Source of the DNA: Saururus chinensis
Taxonomy: Eukaryota; Streptophyta; Magnoliopsida; Piperales; Saururaceae
Direction: 5' to 3'
Length of the DNA: 64,000 bases
Assembly: GCA_035235625.1 (NCBI GenBank)
Contig: CP141140.1
Span: forward strand, 16,326,685 to 16,390,684
The translations under genes were made by a program, and so were the position numbers. The notes below the pieces were generated by a model. That model ran no database searches. It had not been told where the DNA came from and saw only the letters and a list, made by a program, of their open reading frames with translations. This document shows positions 11,101-22,022 of the stretch, piece by piece; the stretch's first letter is position 1; each line of letters begins with the position of its first letter.

Positions 11101-14100
11101 TTTCAAGTTAAACAAAAATCTAAAGAAGTGTATAAAATTACAATTGTACCCTTAATCTCTACAAAACCGTGTTCGGCCATTTTGGGTCACGTTCTAACTT
11201 ACCATGTAAAAATATGAAAAGTCAAGATTAGCTCACCGATAATAGCCATGACGATACCGACCCGTGTGGTCACAGGCCTTTGTGGCCCAGCTCTTTCGAG
11301 GCACTATGCGCGTACCAAGTTTATGGGCACCATGGAAGGCTCATTTACCTCCTGCCATCGCTGACCATGGGCAAAATAATACCCACAACTCTAGGCCCAT
11401 GGCTGATCCGGGTAGATCTCTAGAGATGCTGGGATATGCTGATCATTTGCAGTTTACTCCTTTAAGTGGGAGTTCGTGTACTTTTAGCTTTATAGCTAGT
11501 TGCTCCAAGCTTAGAGCCTGCTTACTGTTAGAGTTAGAGTCTGTCTCTCATCATCATTGGAGTTGGCTTCTTTGAAATGATATATCAATTTGAATTGTAA
11601 TTTATATCCTTCTTGTACTTACTCCTGTTATTGTCTAGCTATTGTCATTTTTCACATTTTTAGATGTTCTTCTTATTCCATTTCTGTTTTTGTGGCTTGA
11701 ATATAAATGGTTTTTACATCTGACTGAGTATTAGTGAAAATACTCATGCATCTTAGTGATGTAGGTTCCTCACCAGACTCAGAGCACCAGGGTGCTGATA
11801 GTGGGCTTTACTCAGTTGATAGTAGGGTAGACTTAATTATAAGTTGAACTTAAAGACATCTTTTATTTGCGGTTTGTAATAAGGCACTGTTGCCAATAGA
11901 CTACTTCCAGTTATTGCACTTGCTGTGTTGTGTCAGTTACATTTCACTGGATGGTTCATTTTAATGTTATGTGTTATTTATGGCAGATCAAAGTAGCACC
12001 CAGGGTTTTAGAAATATATTTATATCCTTATAGGAAATCTGGGGTGTTACGTGGACTATAGTCTATAGTGATTTAAATAAGCCAAAACATCATGAAGGGA
12101 TTAGATATTCAACACCAAATGGAAGACTAGGGAATCAGCAAGGTTAAAGGTTATTTGGATTTTTAGCATTAGACTTCTATGAATCTTTTCACAGTCAAGA
12201 CAAACATAGATATATGTTAGAGGGCTTCATCTTTTTTTTTTTTTGAGAAATAGATGCTAGAAAGATAGTTTATGCAAGTTTTTTAGAATTGGAATAGTTT
12301 CAGATTGTCTACTTAGATAGCTGAAAGTTGTTAGTAAACTTGGCCTCCTTTTTTGTGCATTAGCATTCACATTCTGATGTACACCACTCTTCTGTGACTA
12401 ATTTGACCCTTTATTTGTTTGTCTGTTAGGGCCATCTGGATGTAGAATTAAATGAGATTGGAAGGCAACAAGCTACTGCAGTAAGTGGTCAGTCTGTAAA
12501 TATTCGTCAGGGGATGTTTGTTCATTCTTCTCCATTGAGTTACTAAAACACTGTTTATCTTTTTTCCTACAGGTGGCTGATCGGCTTAGTAAGGAACACA
12601 CAGTTTCAGCAATTTATTCTTCTGACTTGAAGAGAGCTCTAGAAACAGCACAAATTATAGCTAAAAGTTGTGGGGTGCCCGAGGTAGTATTTGATGAATA
12701 TTTAAGTTTTTTATTTTCTATTTGTCAATCCTGAATTAATCATTTTTTGGAATTTCATTTACACGTTGAAGTTTTTTGTGGAAAGTTTCTTAAGAATTAA
12801 TGTCATATACGGGGTTTTTTAAATAGTTCGAGTTTCAAGAATTAGGCTGTTATGAGTTTCTGTCTGTCCATTCATATAATGAACTATATCCAACTTTTCA
12901 GATTGATTCAATTTTGTAAAGTTTGCTTACTCATAAATCATTCTGGGCATAATTGTTGCCAACCATTCTTGTACCCTTTTTGAGGACTGAGCTTAATTAT
13001 TATGGTCCACTTGAGCCTATTGATTTCTTCATATATTTGTCGAAGAAGGAAGACTCAAAGGCTGAAAAGAAGGAAAAATTGGCTTTCCTTAATTATTAAC
13101 TTTTGATAGTTAGCAATCTACGTTGTTGACACAAACATGAACTGGCATGTTTTATGTAATCAACTGAAATAGATAACTGGATATGTTGGGAAAAAAAAAA
13201 GGAATCTCTGCAAGTTATAACTCAGCTGCTCATTTGTGGTCAGGGGAGGATGCTACTGACTGTATTTCTGTTGTATTAATGATTACTCTTTATACCAGTG
13301 GATGGAATTATGTGTGATACTGAAACTATTTATTATAGTTGAGGACATTTTTTTGTTGTTTAGGGTTATGTTTGCAAAGAAAGCCATCCCATCTGTTGTT
13401 CGTATCAGCCTTTAGTTTTGTTCTAATAAATTCTGTGTAAATACTTTCAGGTGATACAGGATCCAATGCTCAGGGAACGAAATTTGGGAGACCTCCAAGG
13501 CTTGGTATTTCGCGAAGCTGCAATACTGAATCCAAAGGCTTATCAACCATTTGCTTCACGTAGAACAGATCAGGAAATTCCTGTACGCCTAGTTCATCTG
13601 CCCTAATTTTGAAGTTGGTTGATCAATCATATACTCTGTGGATTGCTAGTCTGATAACAATCTCACCAAATTAGGCAGCATTATGACCAGATGCTCAATG
13701 TCTCATGTTGCCCTTATACATTTTTGCCAATATATCATGTGGTAGCTTCTTTTTCACTACATTTGAATTAAGTGAAACATTCAGCAACTAAGATATTGAA
13801 TGTCAAAAAAAAAAAAAAACTATGATGTTGAACACATAAATGTGTTTTTTCAAAGAAGTGAGAGAATACTTCTAGTTGATTATGTGTTGACCTTGAGGCA
13901 AGTTGAATATTAGACCAAATGTGAGGCTCTACAAGCGTGAGTTTAAGTCTTATTCCTATTGTTAAAAGTTGTCTCTCTTCCGGGAGTGACTATCTTTTAG
14001 ATTTATAATTGAGCTTTTAACTTAGAACATATTTAACTGTCCAGTATCTGTAAATTGTAAAAACCATGATGTAACTGCTAAACCCTGTTTGTATCTTAAA

Positions 14101-14584
14101 ATTTCTAGGGCGGTGGAGAAAGTCTTGATCAGCTTTACCAGCGATGCACAACTTCTCTGGAAAGAATCGCTGCAAAACATAAAGGTAAGAACCTCTTTTG
14201 TGGGGGTATTGCTTTCTAATGGCAAGGTTGAGGAATTCATCAAAGAGTAGAAAATGCAGCCCGCAGGCTTTCAAGAGGAAAGCTAAGACTTTAAAAAATT
14301 TTCTCTGAAATTATCTAATGTACTTAAAAACCACGTTCCATTCTTTTGTTTTGCAAATGTATGCAGGAGAGAGAATTGTTGTTGTTACTCATGGCGGGAC
14401 CCTTCGAGCACTTTATATCCGAGCTGCACATGAAAATACTCGGTGCAAGGTATTGAACACATCCATTAACGTATTCCATTTGTCAGATGATAATTGGGTA
14501 ATCAAGAAATGGGGGGATGTGAGCCATCTGAATAAAAATGGATTTCTCTCGAGTGGTTTTGGTGGTGACCAGAACTCTGGTTAG
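8137..14584 (+). CDS. Phosphoglycerate mutase-like histidine phosphatase (PGM-like 4 type)
   Basis: Exons modelled by hand: 8137-8165, 8551-8650, 12430-12480, 12573-12683, 13451-13582, 14109-14184, 14367-14584. They total 717 nt, giving 238 aa with all phases matching. The product belongs to the histidine phosphatase superfamily and closely matches plant phosphoglycerate mutase-like protein 4. Catalytic features are visible: RHGET with phospho-accepting His31, Arg30, SSDLKRALETA with Arg81, the acid in LRERNLGDLQG and the second histidine His175 in VVVTHGGTLRAL. The C-terminus WGDVSHL...GFLSSGFGGDQNSG is typical of the family. The true substrate is uncertain, since such proteins are often phosphatases rather than glycolytic mutases. 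No transit peptide is evident. The start is inferred: a good Kozak ATGGC at 8137 and a weak donor CGA|GTGCAG splicing to a strong acceptor at 8550. An alternative acceptor at 8556 would remove two codons. Intron 2, 3.8 kb, carries an LTR-element fossil. Confidence 0.9.
9169..12051 (-). mobile_element. Degraded Ty3/gypsy LTR retrotransposon fossil in PGAM intron 2
   Basis: A minus-strand LTR-like sequence begins at about 12051 with an AACACCCCAGATTT-type end and extends leftwards. Gag-like coding remnants on the minus strand occupy roughly 9590-10190, including a segment resembling the WDEFKEVFYFKYFP region of plant Ty3 gag. A second copy of the LTR end, about 128 bp, lies at 9169-9297 in the opposite orientation to the copy at 11931-12051, so the locus is rearranged. 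No pol domains were recognised. The element is broken and looks old. Confidence 0.6.
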
Positions 14585-17500
14585 TTCAATTATGGTGCTC
14601 TTCACGTCATTATCTGTTACTATAAGTGGAACTTCAATAAAGTGGCCCAATTATTCTACTAAATCTTGGCCGAAAATAAACGCCTGCAGATCTTTGAAAG
14701 GGCTCCGAAATAAGAATTTCTTTGTCCGTATTTTAACTGATTATATTCACAGAACTTACATTAAAAAACGCATATCGATTGATTCTACTACGTTGTAATG
14801 CTATTTCTCACGTCCACGTGATGGAAAGATTTAGCTTTCTCCTGTTCCTACCAGCATTCGCAGAACTCCATAGATTTGTGTCTAAAGTAGAACTCGCGAG
14901 CTCCTACAAATTGAGCTTTGAACAATTTGAATTATTGTATGAGTCTGCGGTTAGGCCTGGATCTGACAGCGTCAGGCCTTCTTTCCAAGCTCCCAACCCT
15001 CTTCCACCTTCTGTGGGAATTTTTTTTTGGTGCTGACCTCTGCAAGAGGCCCAAAATGAGCCCCTATTGTAGAGCCGCTACACCAAAAATTCCCCTTCCA
15101 CGAGTATGTTGAGGAAGCTCCATAAAATGGGGAGAGGGGTATTTCTTCCCCCACCTGCCTCACCCATGGGCTGGTCACTTCGCCTTGCTGCCACCACCAT
15201 TGACCGGCTATGGTGTTGAGCACATAAAAATGGAACAATTTTTCATGCTATGCTTTGACAATGAGCCCATCAGAAGCTATACATGGGAGCTGTTTATTAA
15301 CAAGATGAATGGTAGTGTGTATGTCATTGATCTTAAATATTGCGCTCTCAGTAATTTATGTTGGGTGGGGCTCATTGTCAGAGCAAGAAGAATTCTTCCT
15401 CGAGCTGGTCCCTTATTTTATTAGGTGTTTTGATAATTTCATACAAAAAAAAAATCATACCGGGTAAGCCATACATTTTGGTTTATTGCATTGTATGCGG
15501 GGACCTAAAGGTTTAACGTCTGGTGATTAATTTTCGTGAAATGTAATACTATCATTTCTGATTAGAATTATAGATCTACAATCAAATTTTAGCTTTCGAG
15601 ATGGCGATGCCAATATGCATAAATGGTTACCCCCGCCCCTCCACCCCACCCCACCCCACCGGAACCGGGATCCTTTTTTACTTTTGTAAAATGCTCCGGT
15701 AGCTCAGCCTGGAATCTGATATCAATTGTTTTGCATCTATACCGCATGAACCAAACAGACATCCCGAATCTTTAACGAAGTGGCTACGCCAATTACGTAG
15801 TTATATGTGGGTGTTGATCTCTTCTGTTAAAGGTTACCATCAGAGCTAGATGAACTGAAAGTCAAAGTTGGAAAGAAAGCAAGTAATGGGCTTTGGGCCT
15901 TCCTCTAGCAATAGATCTGCTTTCCAGCCAAACCCATGTCCCCATGGACACAAATTCTGCCCTTATTATCCCATGCTTTGCGTGAGGAGCAATCCCCATA
16001 CTCTGAACATTCGTGACATTCAAGTCAAATGAGTGAGAGGAGATCCCCATGCTTGCAATGTCAACAAAATAGCTGACGAGAATCAGAGACAGATTTCTAA
16101 TATATATAATTCGCACGCAACAGTGTGCCAAGCATGGCAAAAAGAAAATCCCTTGCACATCAAGGAATCCAACCGAATGCTTATTTAAAGAACGCAAGAC
16201 TCAAATCATTCTTTCCTCTTTCTTACGAGCTAGCTGTCGAAATCTTCCAATTGGGATGAGCCCATATTCCTGAATTTGGTTTGGCAGAGTTTGTGTGAAA
16301 ACTAGTGGATTAGGTGGACTACTTCCATCTCATTCCGCCCTTTTCTATTATCTGTGTCTTATTTTTTTAATATCTACTATCTCCATCCCTCTAAATGTAA
16401 TGTATCTGTCTTTGTCTAACCCATCCCGATTAGCAAGTAGTTGGCCTTAGAGAAATACAAATTTGCTCAGCACATCCACATCAAGAGTGAGAAATGACTA
16501 TCAATGAATGCGCCAAACAGATCAACAACATCTTCCACCCCTTCCCCACAGGCTTCTCTCTCTCTTGTTTACTGTTCACAACTTCACACTGGCGTTGCAA
16601 AGTGAGGCATGTGCTCACGTCTGTACTCTGGTTGGCACGAGCCGTTACACACATGTGACCTGATTAAAAGGAAAAGGTGGGGCAAACAACTTTTGCTGGT
16701 GCTAGTTGCTTTCAAGTAGTTTTAACCTTTTTTTTTAACCCCAGCCTTCTTTTAAGTTTTCAAAGCCTTTCTTCTTTGTAAACAAGGGATCATTCTCTTC
16801 GGTGATCAGTGCATATACGCTTCAATTATCACTCCTAAACCCTTTCTATTATCATGGTCAATTGTTCCGCACCCTGGTCAACAATAATGATTCTTTGTGT
16901 CCCTTTTGTGGGTGTTGTATTCAAGACTCGATCAATAATGAGAGAGAGAGGAGGGGAGGGGAAGGGAGTACCCCGTTAGTGGGGAAACGCACCAAAATTT
17001 TGTATAATGAGTTAAGTGGAAGTAGAATTGGAGGTATGTTGAGTAGGATTGGCACACTGGGGGGCAAAAGACAAGAGCAGGATGAACTGGGATGGTGAAG
17101 ATGATGGTGAAGAACTTCTTGATCTGAAGAAAGAATCATGTGCTTCTTTTGGGTCCACTGAAGTGATTGTCGTCAGTCACTCGGCCTTTTGGCAAAGTGG
17201 GGCTCTGCCATCCAAATCACCCTGCAGAGTATAAATAAGTGGCAGTTTCAATGGGACCCATATGGAATTTTTATAGAGAAATAATATCCAAATATGGTTG
17301 CAAGAACACCGAGTTCTTGACTATTTTATCAGGAAATAGCTTAGCATGTTCATTATTTTACGACTTTCAGAACAATGTAAGATGTTGATGGAAGGCGACT
17401 GGGGCTAAGAGTGGGGCCAGTGTCAAAGAACCGGGCCAGCACGTCGAAGCTAATCTTCCTGTTCGTGGCCCCATGTATGAAGCAGTGTGACCTGTGCGCA

Positions 17501-18180
17501 TACTGGTAGGTCGCCCCAGCAACGCAAGGGAAAGCGCCGGTTCTATTTAAAACTGGTTGGCCGGTGTGAAACAGACAATAGATAATTGGCTCGCCAATTT
17601 GGCATTACTCGCTGCATAATGCTCACTATTCCATTTGTGCATACTTTAAGATATTTTGATGGAATATATGGCTCATTATACCATATTTACATATTTTAAG
17701 ATATTTTGATGGGTAATATGATTTTTTTTAAAAACGTTTAGACATGTTATAAAGCCCCTTTATGTACTATGATCAGGTTGGAGTTTTACGTGAGCTAGTT
17801 ATTTGCGTTCAATGTGTGCTACCGTGTGCGTTGTTAATTTTAAAAATCAATACCTCTTAGGCATTTCTTACGCCCGGCTCACGCTGAACGTGGAATATAA
17901 AAAATACTTATATTGGGGCATAGACCAATCAGGCTAGTCGAGCACATATTTTTCTAATGTGAGCATATAGTAAAATTAAGATGGTGGGAATATGATCCTT
18001 GAGGCTTTGTGAATCTAATGGCAAAACTAAAGGCAGGGGAATTTCTTATTTTACTAATCATTCCAGGAAAGGAAAAGGGATTGTCGCCTTTATATAACTT
18101 TGTTAGTTTTGTTTTTAAGGAAAATACTCTTTCCCCTTCCAAAATCTTATCGACCCCACAAATCGACAGTGGTGATGTAT
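14585..18180. other. Intergenic DNA downstream of the PGAM-like gene
   Basis: The first few hundred bases are the probable 3' UTR. The rest has only short ORFs. Notable composition: a C-rich stretch at 15632-15660, a GA-rich stretch at 16940-16970, and GC-richer patches at 17030-17240 and 17390-17570. A TATA-like ctatttaaaa at about 17542 and gagtataaataagt at about 17227 could be promoters, but no ORF follows. Two half-similar segments containing taagatattttgatgg lie 61 bp apart near 17647-17714. Confidence 0.4.
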
Positions 18181-18189
18181 ATAATAATT

Positions 18190-18362
18190 TTTATTCATAT
18201 TTTTTAAAAAACTAAACCCTTATATAAGAGAAAGGGAAATAAGTTTTTGATACCTTTTTTAAGTATTCAATAATTTAAATTTAACAACATAGAACTATTA
18301 ATATTAAACATGTTTTTTTTACCAAATGAAACTATTAATTTAGGACTAAGAGAATATAAGAT
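18190..18362 (-). mobile_element. Degraded Stowaway-type MITE copy
   Basis: This shares the block order of the cleaner family copies, reversed: cttatataagagaaagg, a T-run with aagtattcaat, aactattaatatt, then accaaatgaaactattaatttagga. The ends are not sharp. Another fragment of the family lies at about 18536-18600 (ccctttgtcctaaaataagt). Confidence 0.45.
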
Positions 18363-18599
18363 TATATATAAAAAAAAATCCTACAACATGAATAAATTTA
18401 ATAGATGTCAACTTTCTAACATACAAACTTACCATAAACCAATTGCATAGAATTACTCCCTAAACAATTAACAATGATGTAAAGTTATTTTTAATAAAAA
18501 AATTAACTTAGACGGAGGCCAATACATCCCCCAAATAGCTTCTCGTATACCCTTTGTCCTAAAATAAGTATTTTATGTATTTTATTAAATAAATTATTG

Positions 18600-20705
18600 A
18601 GCCCAAAGCTTGAGAGGGTAAATGGGCCAAACAGATTTACCCGTTTAGAACTGAGCTATCTGATAGATTTACCTCTTTAGAACCGAGTTATTTGGAGGCA
18701 ACATTCTTAATGCCCCACTAACAATAAATATAATATAAAAAATAAAATAAAGTTATTAATATTTAAGATCGACAATGTATATGTTAACGACGCTACTATT
18801 TATATTAACATGTGCTAACTTATTCACGGTTGATCTCGGCTCGTTATGAAAATGAACCATTAAAAGCACTTCCCTCTTTATTCTGCTCCATGGAAGCCCA
18901 AGTATCCATGGTTCCTCGCAGACGTGAGCCCTACGTCATCGTTAGTGCAGCTTGTCGGAGAGGGCCCACTTCGATCGGTGCCTGCAGTCAACGGTCAAAA
19001 AGGGTAAGAATGAATTGGCACCGGCATCGGACGGTCCAGATGATTTGACGCGTGTGCTTTCCATCAAGCCGACAAGGGAGCTGGGTGGCGGCCCCCGTGG
19101 ATCCCAATCGGAGATCCAAACTCATGCATGTTGTGTTCTAAAGTGGGCCCCACCCCCGTCATATTTGCAACGGGAAAAATGGGGCATTGAAATTACTAAA
19201 AATGCCATTGGGACGAGCAGCCATCCGGACGGGATTAATGGCACGGAACCTGCTTCTTGTGAGCAGCAACCCCACTCATGCCTTCAATAAATATGGGTCA
19301 TCAGCCATCTTGTGCTACTAAATTTATTTCTAATTATTTTTCACTTTCCAGAGGGGGAGCTCTGACCAAGGCATTTATTAACGATAATACGGAGTTGGCA
19401 CCGAGGGGAAGATCCTTGTGAGAGCCGTAAGATAGTCAACGAATGAGGGGATCTTTTTTATAGGGATTTTACATGCTTTCATATTTTTTTCTCACTTATT
19501 ATTAATTTACATGTCCATTTTGTGATATCATCACAATTATTCTATGATGTTATTAAATCGATTTCATGATATCATAGATTTGACTTTAAATTGTTTTATG
19601 TATACAAAAAATTTTAAATGTGTAAATTCAATTGCATTGACTTAAACATATGTAAATTTCACTATATAAAACATGAAAATTTGGTTTTTTTTTGTTTTTC
19701 GTCTAAATTAATGGGTGTATTTAAAATTAATATTTTTTATTGAAAGGTGATCCCTACTTCTAAGAGGGAAAAAAGCCTACAATACTCTTTTTTAAGTACC
19801 CAATTATTTAAATAAAATAAAATAAAATTATTAATATAAAATAATTTTATTTACCGAATGGAGTGCTATTAATTTAAAATAGATAGAGTAATAAATAAAT
19901 ACTTTTTTTGGTTGGTGTAATAGGAAGGAACTTTTTCAACCACAATTAGACTGAGATTTCTTATGCTATTGTTTAGTATGTATGCATTTGCACTAGAAAG
20001 AATGTTTTTTATGTGCACGTTTGACATGTATTTTCACTTCTACACAAGAAGAAGATTCAAATGAGATTAAGTTTTTTTTTATTTGTATGAGATTAGTACT
20101 TTTTGATTTGGGGTAGACCTTAGGAGTTGAGGGCCCATTTGATACGATTGAAACCATGCTGACTGCTGAAAAGCCGCTTGAAATGTTTCATGATGCATCA
20201 CATTGTTTGGTAAGTCTAACTTGGACTTTAGGACAACTTAGAAACATCTGAACCATTTAAAGTTTGAATGGGCAAAAAAAAAAAAAAGGCTTGGATCATG
20301 CAAATCTCAAATTTTTAGCTTAGCTCATTCAAAGGGCAAATTTATCAAATAAAGTCCATCTCCATTTTTTTCAATGTGGTGATCTATGTTTATAGAAAAA
20401 GAAAGGAAAATTTATAAAGTAATGAGTCATTTGGTAACTCATTTGTAAGTGAAATAAATTAATATTTCACTAAAGACATTTTGTGAGGAAATGAGCATTA
20501 TTATACTTCGAAATATGCAAAAGTCAATAATGGGTCATTTGGGGGGGAAGACCTCTAGAGGACATTTTTTTGTGAGCGACATTTTCGTTTTTATAAGGGA
20601 ACAACATATTTCGATAATAAAAGATAAATAAAATAAATATAGCAAAAGATGTATCAAAATTTTTACTAAGAGGAAGGTTTTTTTTTAAAAAACATGACAC
20701 TAGAT
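18600..20705. other. Intergenic DNA with a GC-richer patch and MITE fragments
   Basis: 18840-19300 is distinctly GC-richer than its surroundings and holds overlapping open frames (78 and 112 codons) with no recognisable domain. It may be a decayed gene or a promoter-like island. About 19745-19890 is a further minus-orientation, partial Stowaway-type MITE copy. The remainder is AT-rich with nothing identifiable. Confidence 0.4.
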
Positions 20706-20709
20706 CATA

Positions 20710-20837
20710 TTCCCTCTATCTTAAAATAATAAAATTTTGTTCTATATTAATAATTTTATTTTATTTAAATTCAACGGGTTGGGTACTTAAAATTACTATT
20801 TTTTTAAATATAACCATTAATATAAAATGAAGGGGAG
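20710..20837 (+). mobile_element. Stowaway-type MITE copy
   Basis: The element starts ttccctctatcttaaa and ends aaatgaaggggag, with TA on both sides (20708-20709, 20838-20839). It is an internally shortened member of the family at 37860. Tc1/mariner-type elements such as Stowaway duplicate TA on insertion. Confidence 0.65.
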
Positions 20838-21105
20838 TATAAAAAATAAAAATATTAATAAATGTGTGTGCATTAATATGAGCTTGTTGCATTGAGCGCC
20901 ATTTAAAGGAGATCCAACCACATGCACCCAACGCATTTAAACTAGACTAAAATTAGAGATTAGGGTGTGAAATGGCCCAGGAATAAATGAATGTCGATAA
21001 TTGTATATCATTTTACATCAAGTTTTTAGTTAGATAGATTTTACATGAAAGTACTTTTTTTCTAATCAAAACTTCGTATAAAATTTTGTTAAGTAGAAAT
21101 TAATA

Positions 21106-21295
21106 TTCCTTTCATTCTAAAGTAATATTTCTATTTGGCAAAAAAGTTTATTCTATATTAATAATTTAATTTTATTGAATTTAAGTAGTTAGTTACTTAA
21201 AAAAGTATTATAATTTTTTTTCTTATATATGACTTTTACCATTTAATAAAAATAATTAATTTTTAAATATAACTATTAATACAAGAAAAAAGGAG
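21106..21295 (+). mobile_element. Stowaway-type MITE copy
   Basis: A 190-bp copy with the internal blocks tatttggcaaaaaagttt, agttacttaaaaaagta and accatttaataaaaat shared with the copies at 37860 and 63339. TA flanks both sides. The ends (ttcctttcattc, aaaaaaggag) have drifted from the consensus. Confidence 0.65.
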
Positions 21296-21698
21296 TATAT
21301 AGAAAAAATAAGTTTGGGAGTATTAAATTTAGATCTGAATAATAATGTAGGCCATCTTATCTAAATCTGAATAGCTATAGAGCCTGAGCTTATATAATCG
21401 TGCGTGTAAACCTTTTCAAACAAAAAAAATCCCATTTAGGAGTCTCGTTTATAATTAGAAATGAAGAGCAGGTTCGTGAACTCCTGATTAATATCCGTAG
21501 TGCTCCCGGCTCTCGTGGGGACCTTATCTCCCGATACTAAATCCGAAGTGGACGAAACAGATAATGAGCGGGTGAATGCCGAGGCAAATTAGACGATTAA
21601 TGGTGTCCAGGTGGCGCTTGGCGCCTAAATAGCCTGGAAAATTTCCCCATTGACGCCCCGCCCTTGATTAAATTACGAAAAATAAAAGCCGATTTATG

Positions 21699-21869
21699 AT
21701 GGCTTCCTCCTCTTCTTCCCTCTCCTTCCACCCCCCCCACACAGCCATAATTCTTATCATTATTATTATGCCTACTCCCGTAATTACTGCTCTCTCTCCT
21801 CCCCCTTTTTTTACTAGGGCTTTGCGTAAGCGCCAGATTTGGTCCATTTGGATCGCAGCTCCGAGCTGA
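21699..21869 (+). CDS. Upstream ORF in the presumed kinase leader
   Basis: A 56-codon ORF (MASSSSSLSFHPPH...) begins at the second of two overlapping ATGs (21696 and 21699) and stops at 21869, 154 bp before the kinase ATG at 22023. It lies in a TC-rich segment that looks like a 5' UTR. If the leader starts upstream of it and is unspliced, it should reduce or regulate kinase translation. It may instead sit in the promoter or in a leader intron. No conserved peptide family is recognised. Confidence 0.3.
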   Translation: MASSSSSLSFHPPHTAIILIIIIMPTPVITALSPPPFFTRALRKRQIWSIWIAAPS

Positions 21870-21989
21870 AAGAAGACCATACTACGGAGGCGCCATCCCA
21901 AGCCGAGGCCCAAGACGAAGACGGAGACGGCGACGGAGGCGGAGGAGAATGGTAGCGGTTCCGACGAGCCACGGCTGAGGGAAGATAAA

Positions 21990-22000
21990 AACTAGGGTTT
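21990..22000. promoter_or_regulatory. Telo-box-like element before the kinase ATG
   Basis: The sequence aactagggttt is the complement of AAACCCTAGTT, the plant telo-box, found 23 bp upstream of the ATG. Such elements are common around the transcription start of genes active in dividing tissue. The single occurrence is suggestive only. Confidence 0.35.
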
Positions 22001-22022
22001 CAATTGTTTGGCCCCTGTGGAG

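Noticed and set aside
11264-11575. 103-codon ORF in PGAM intron 2
   Set aside because: It lies within the LTR-derived part of the intron and has no independent support.
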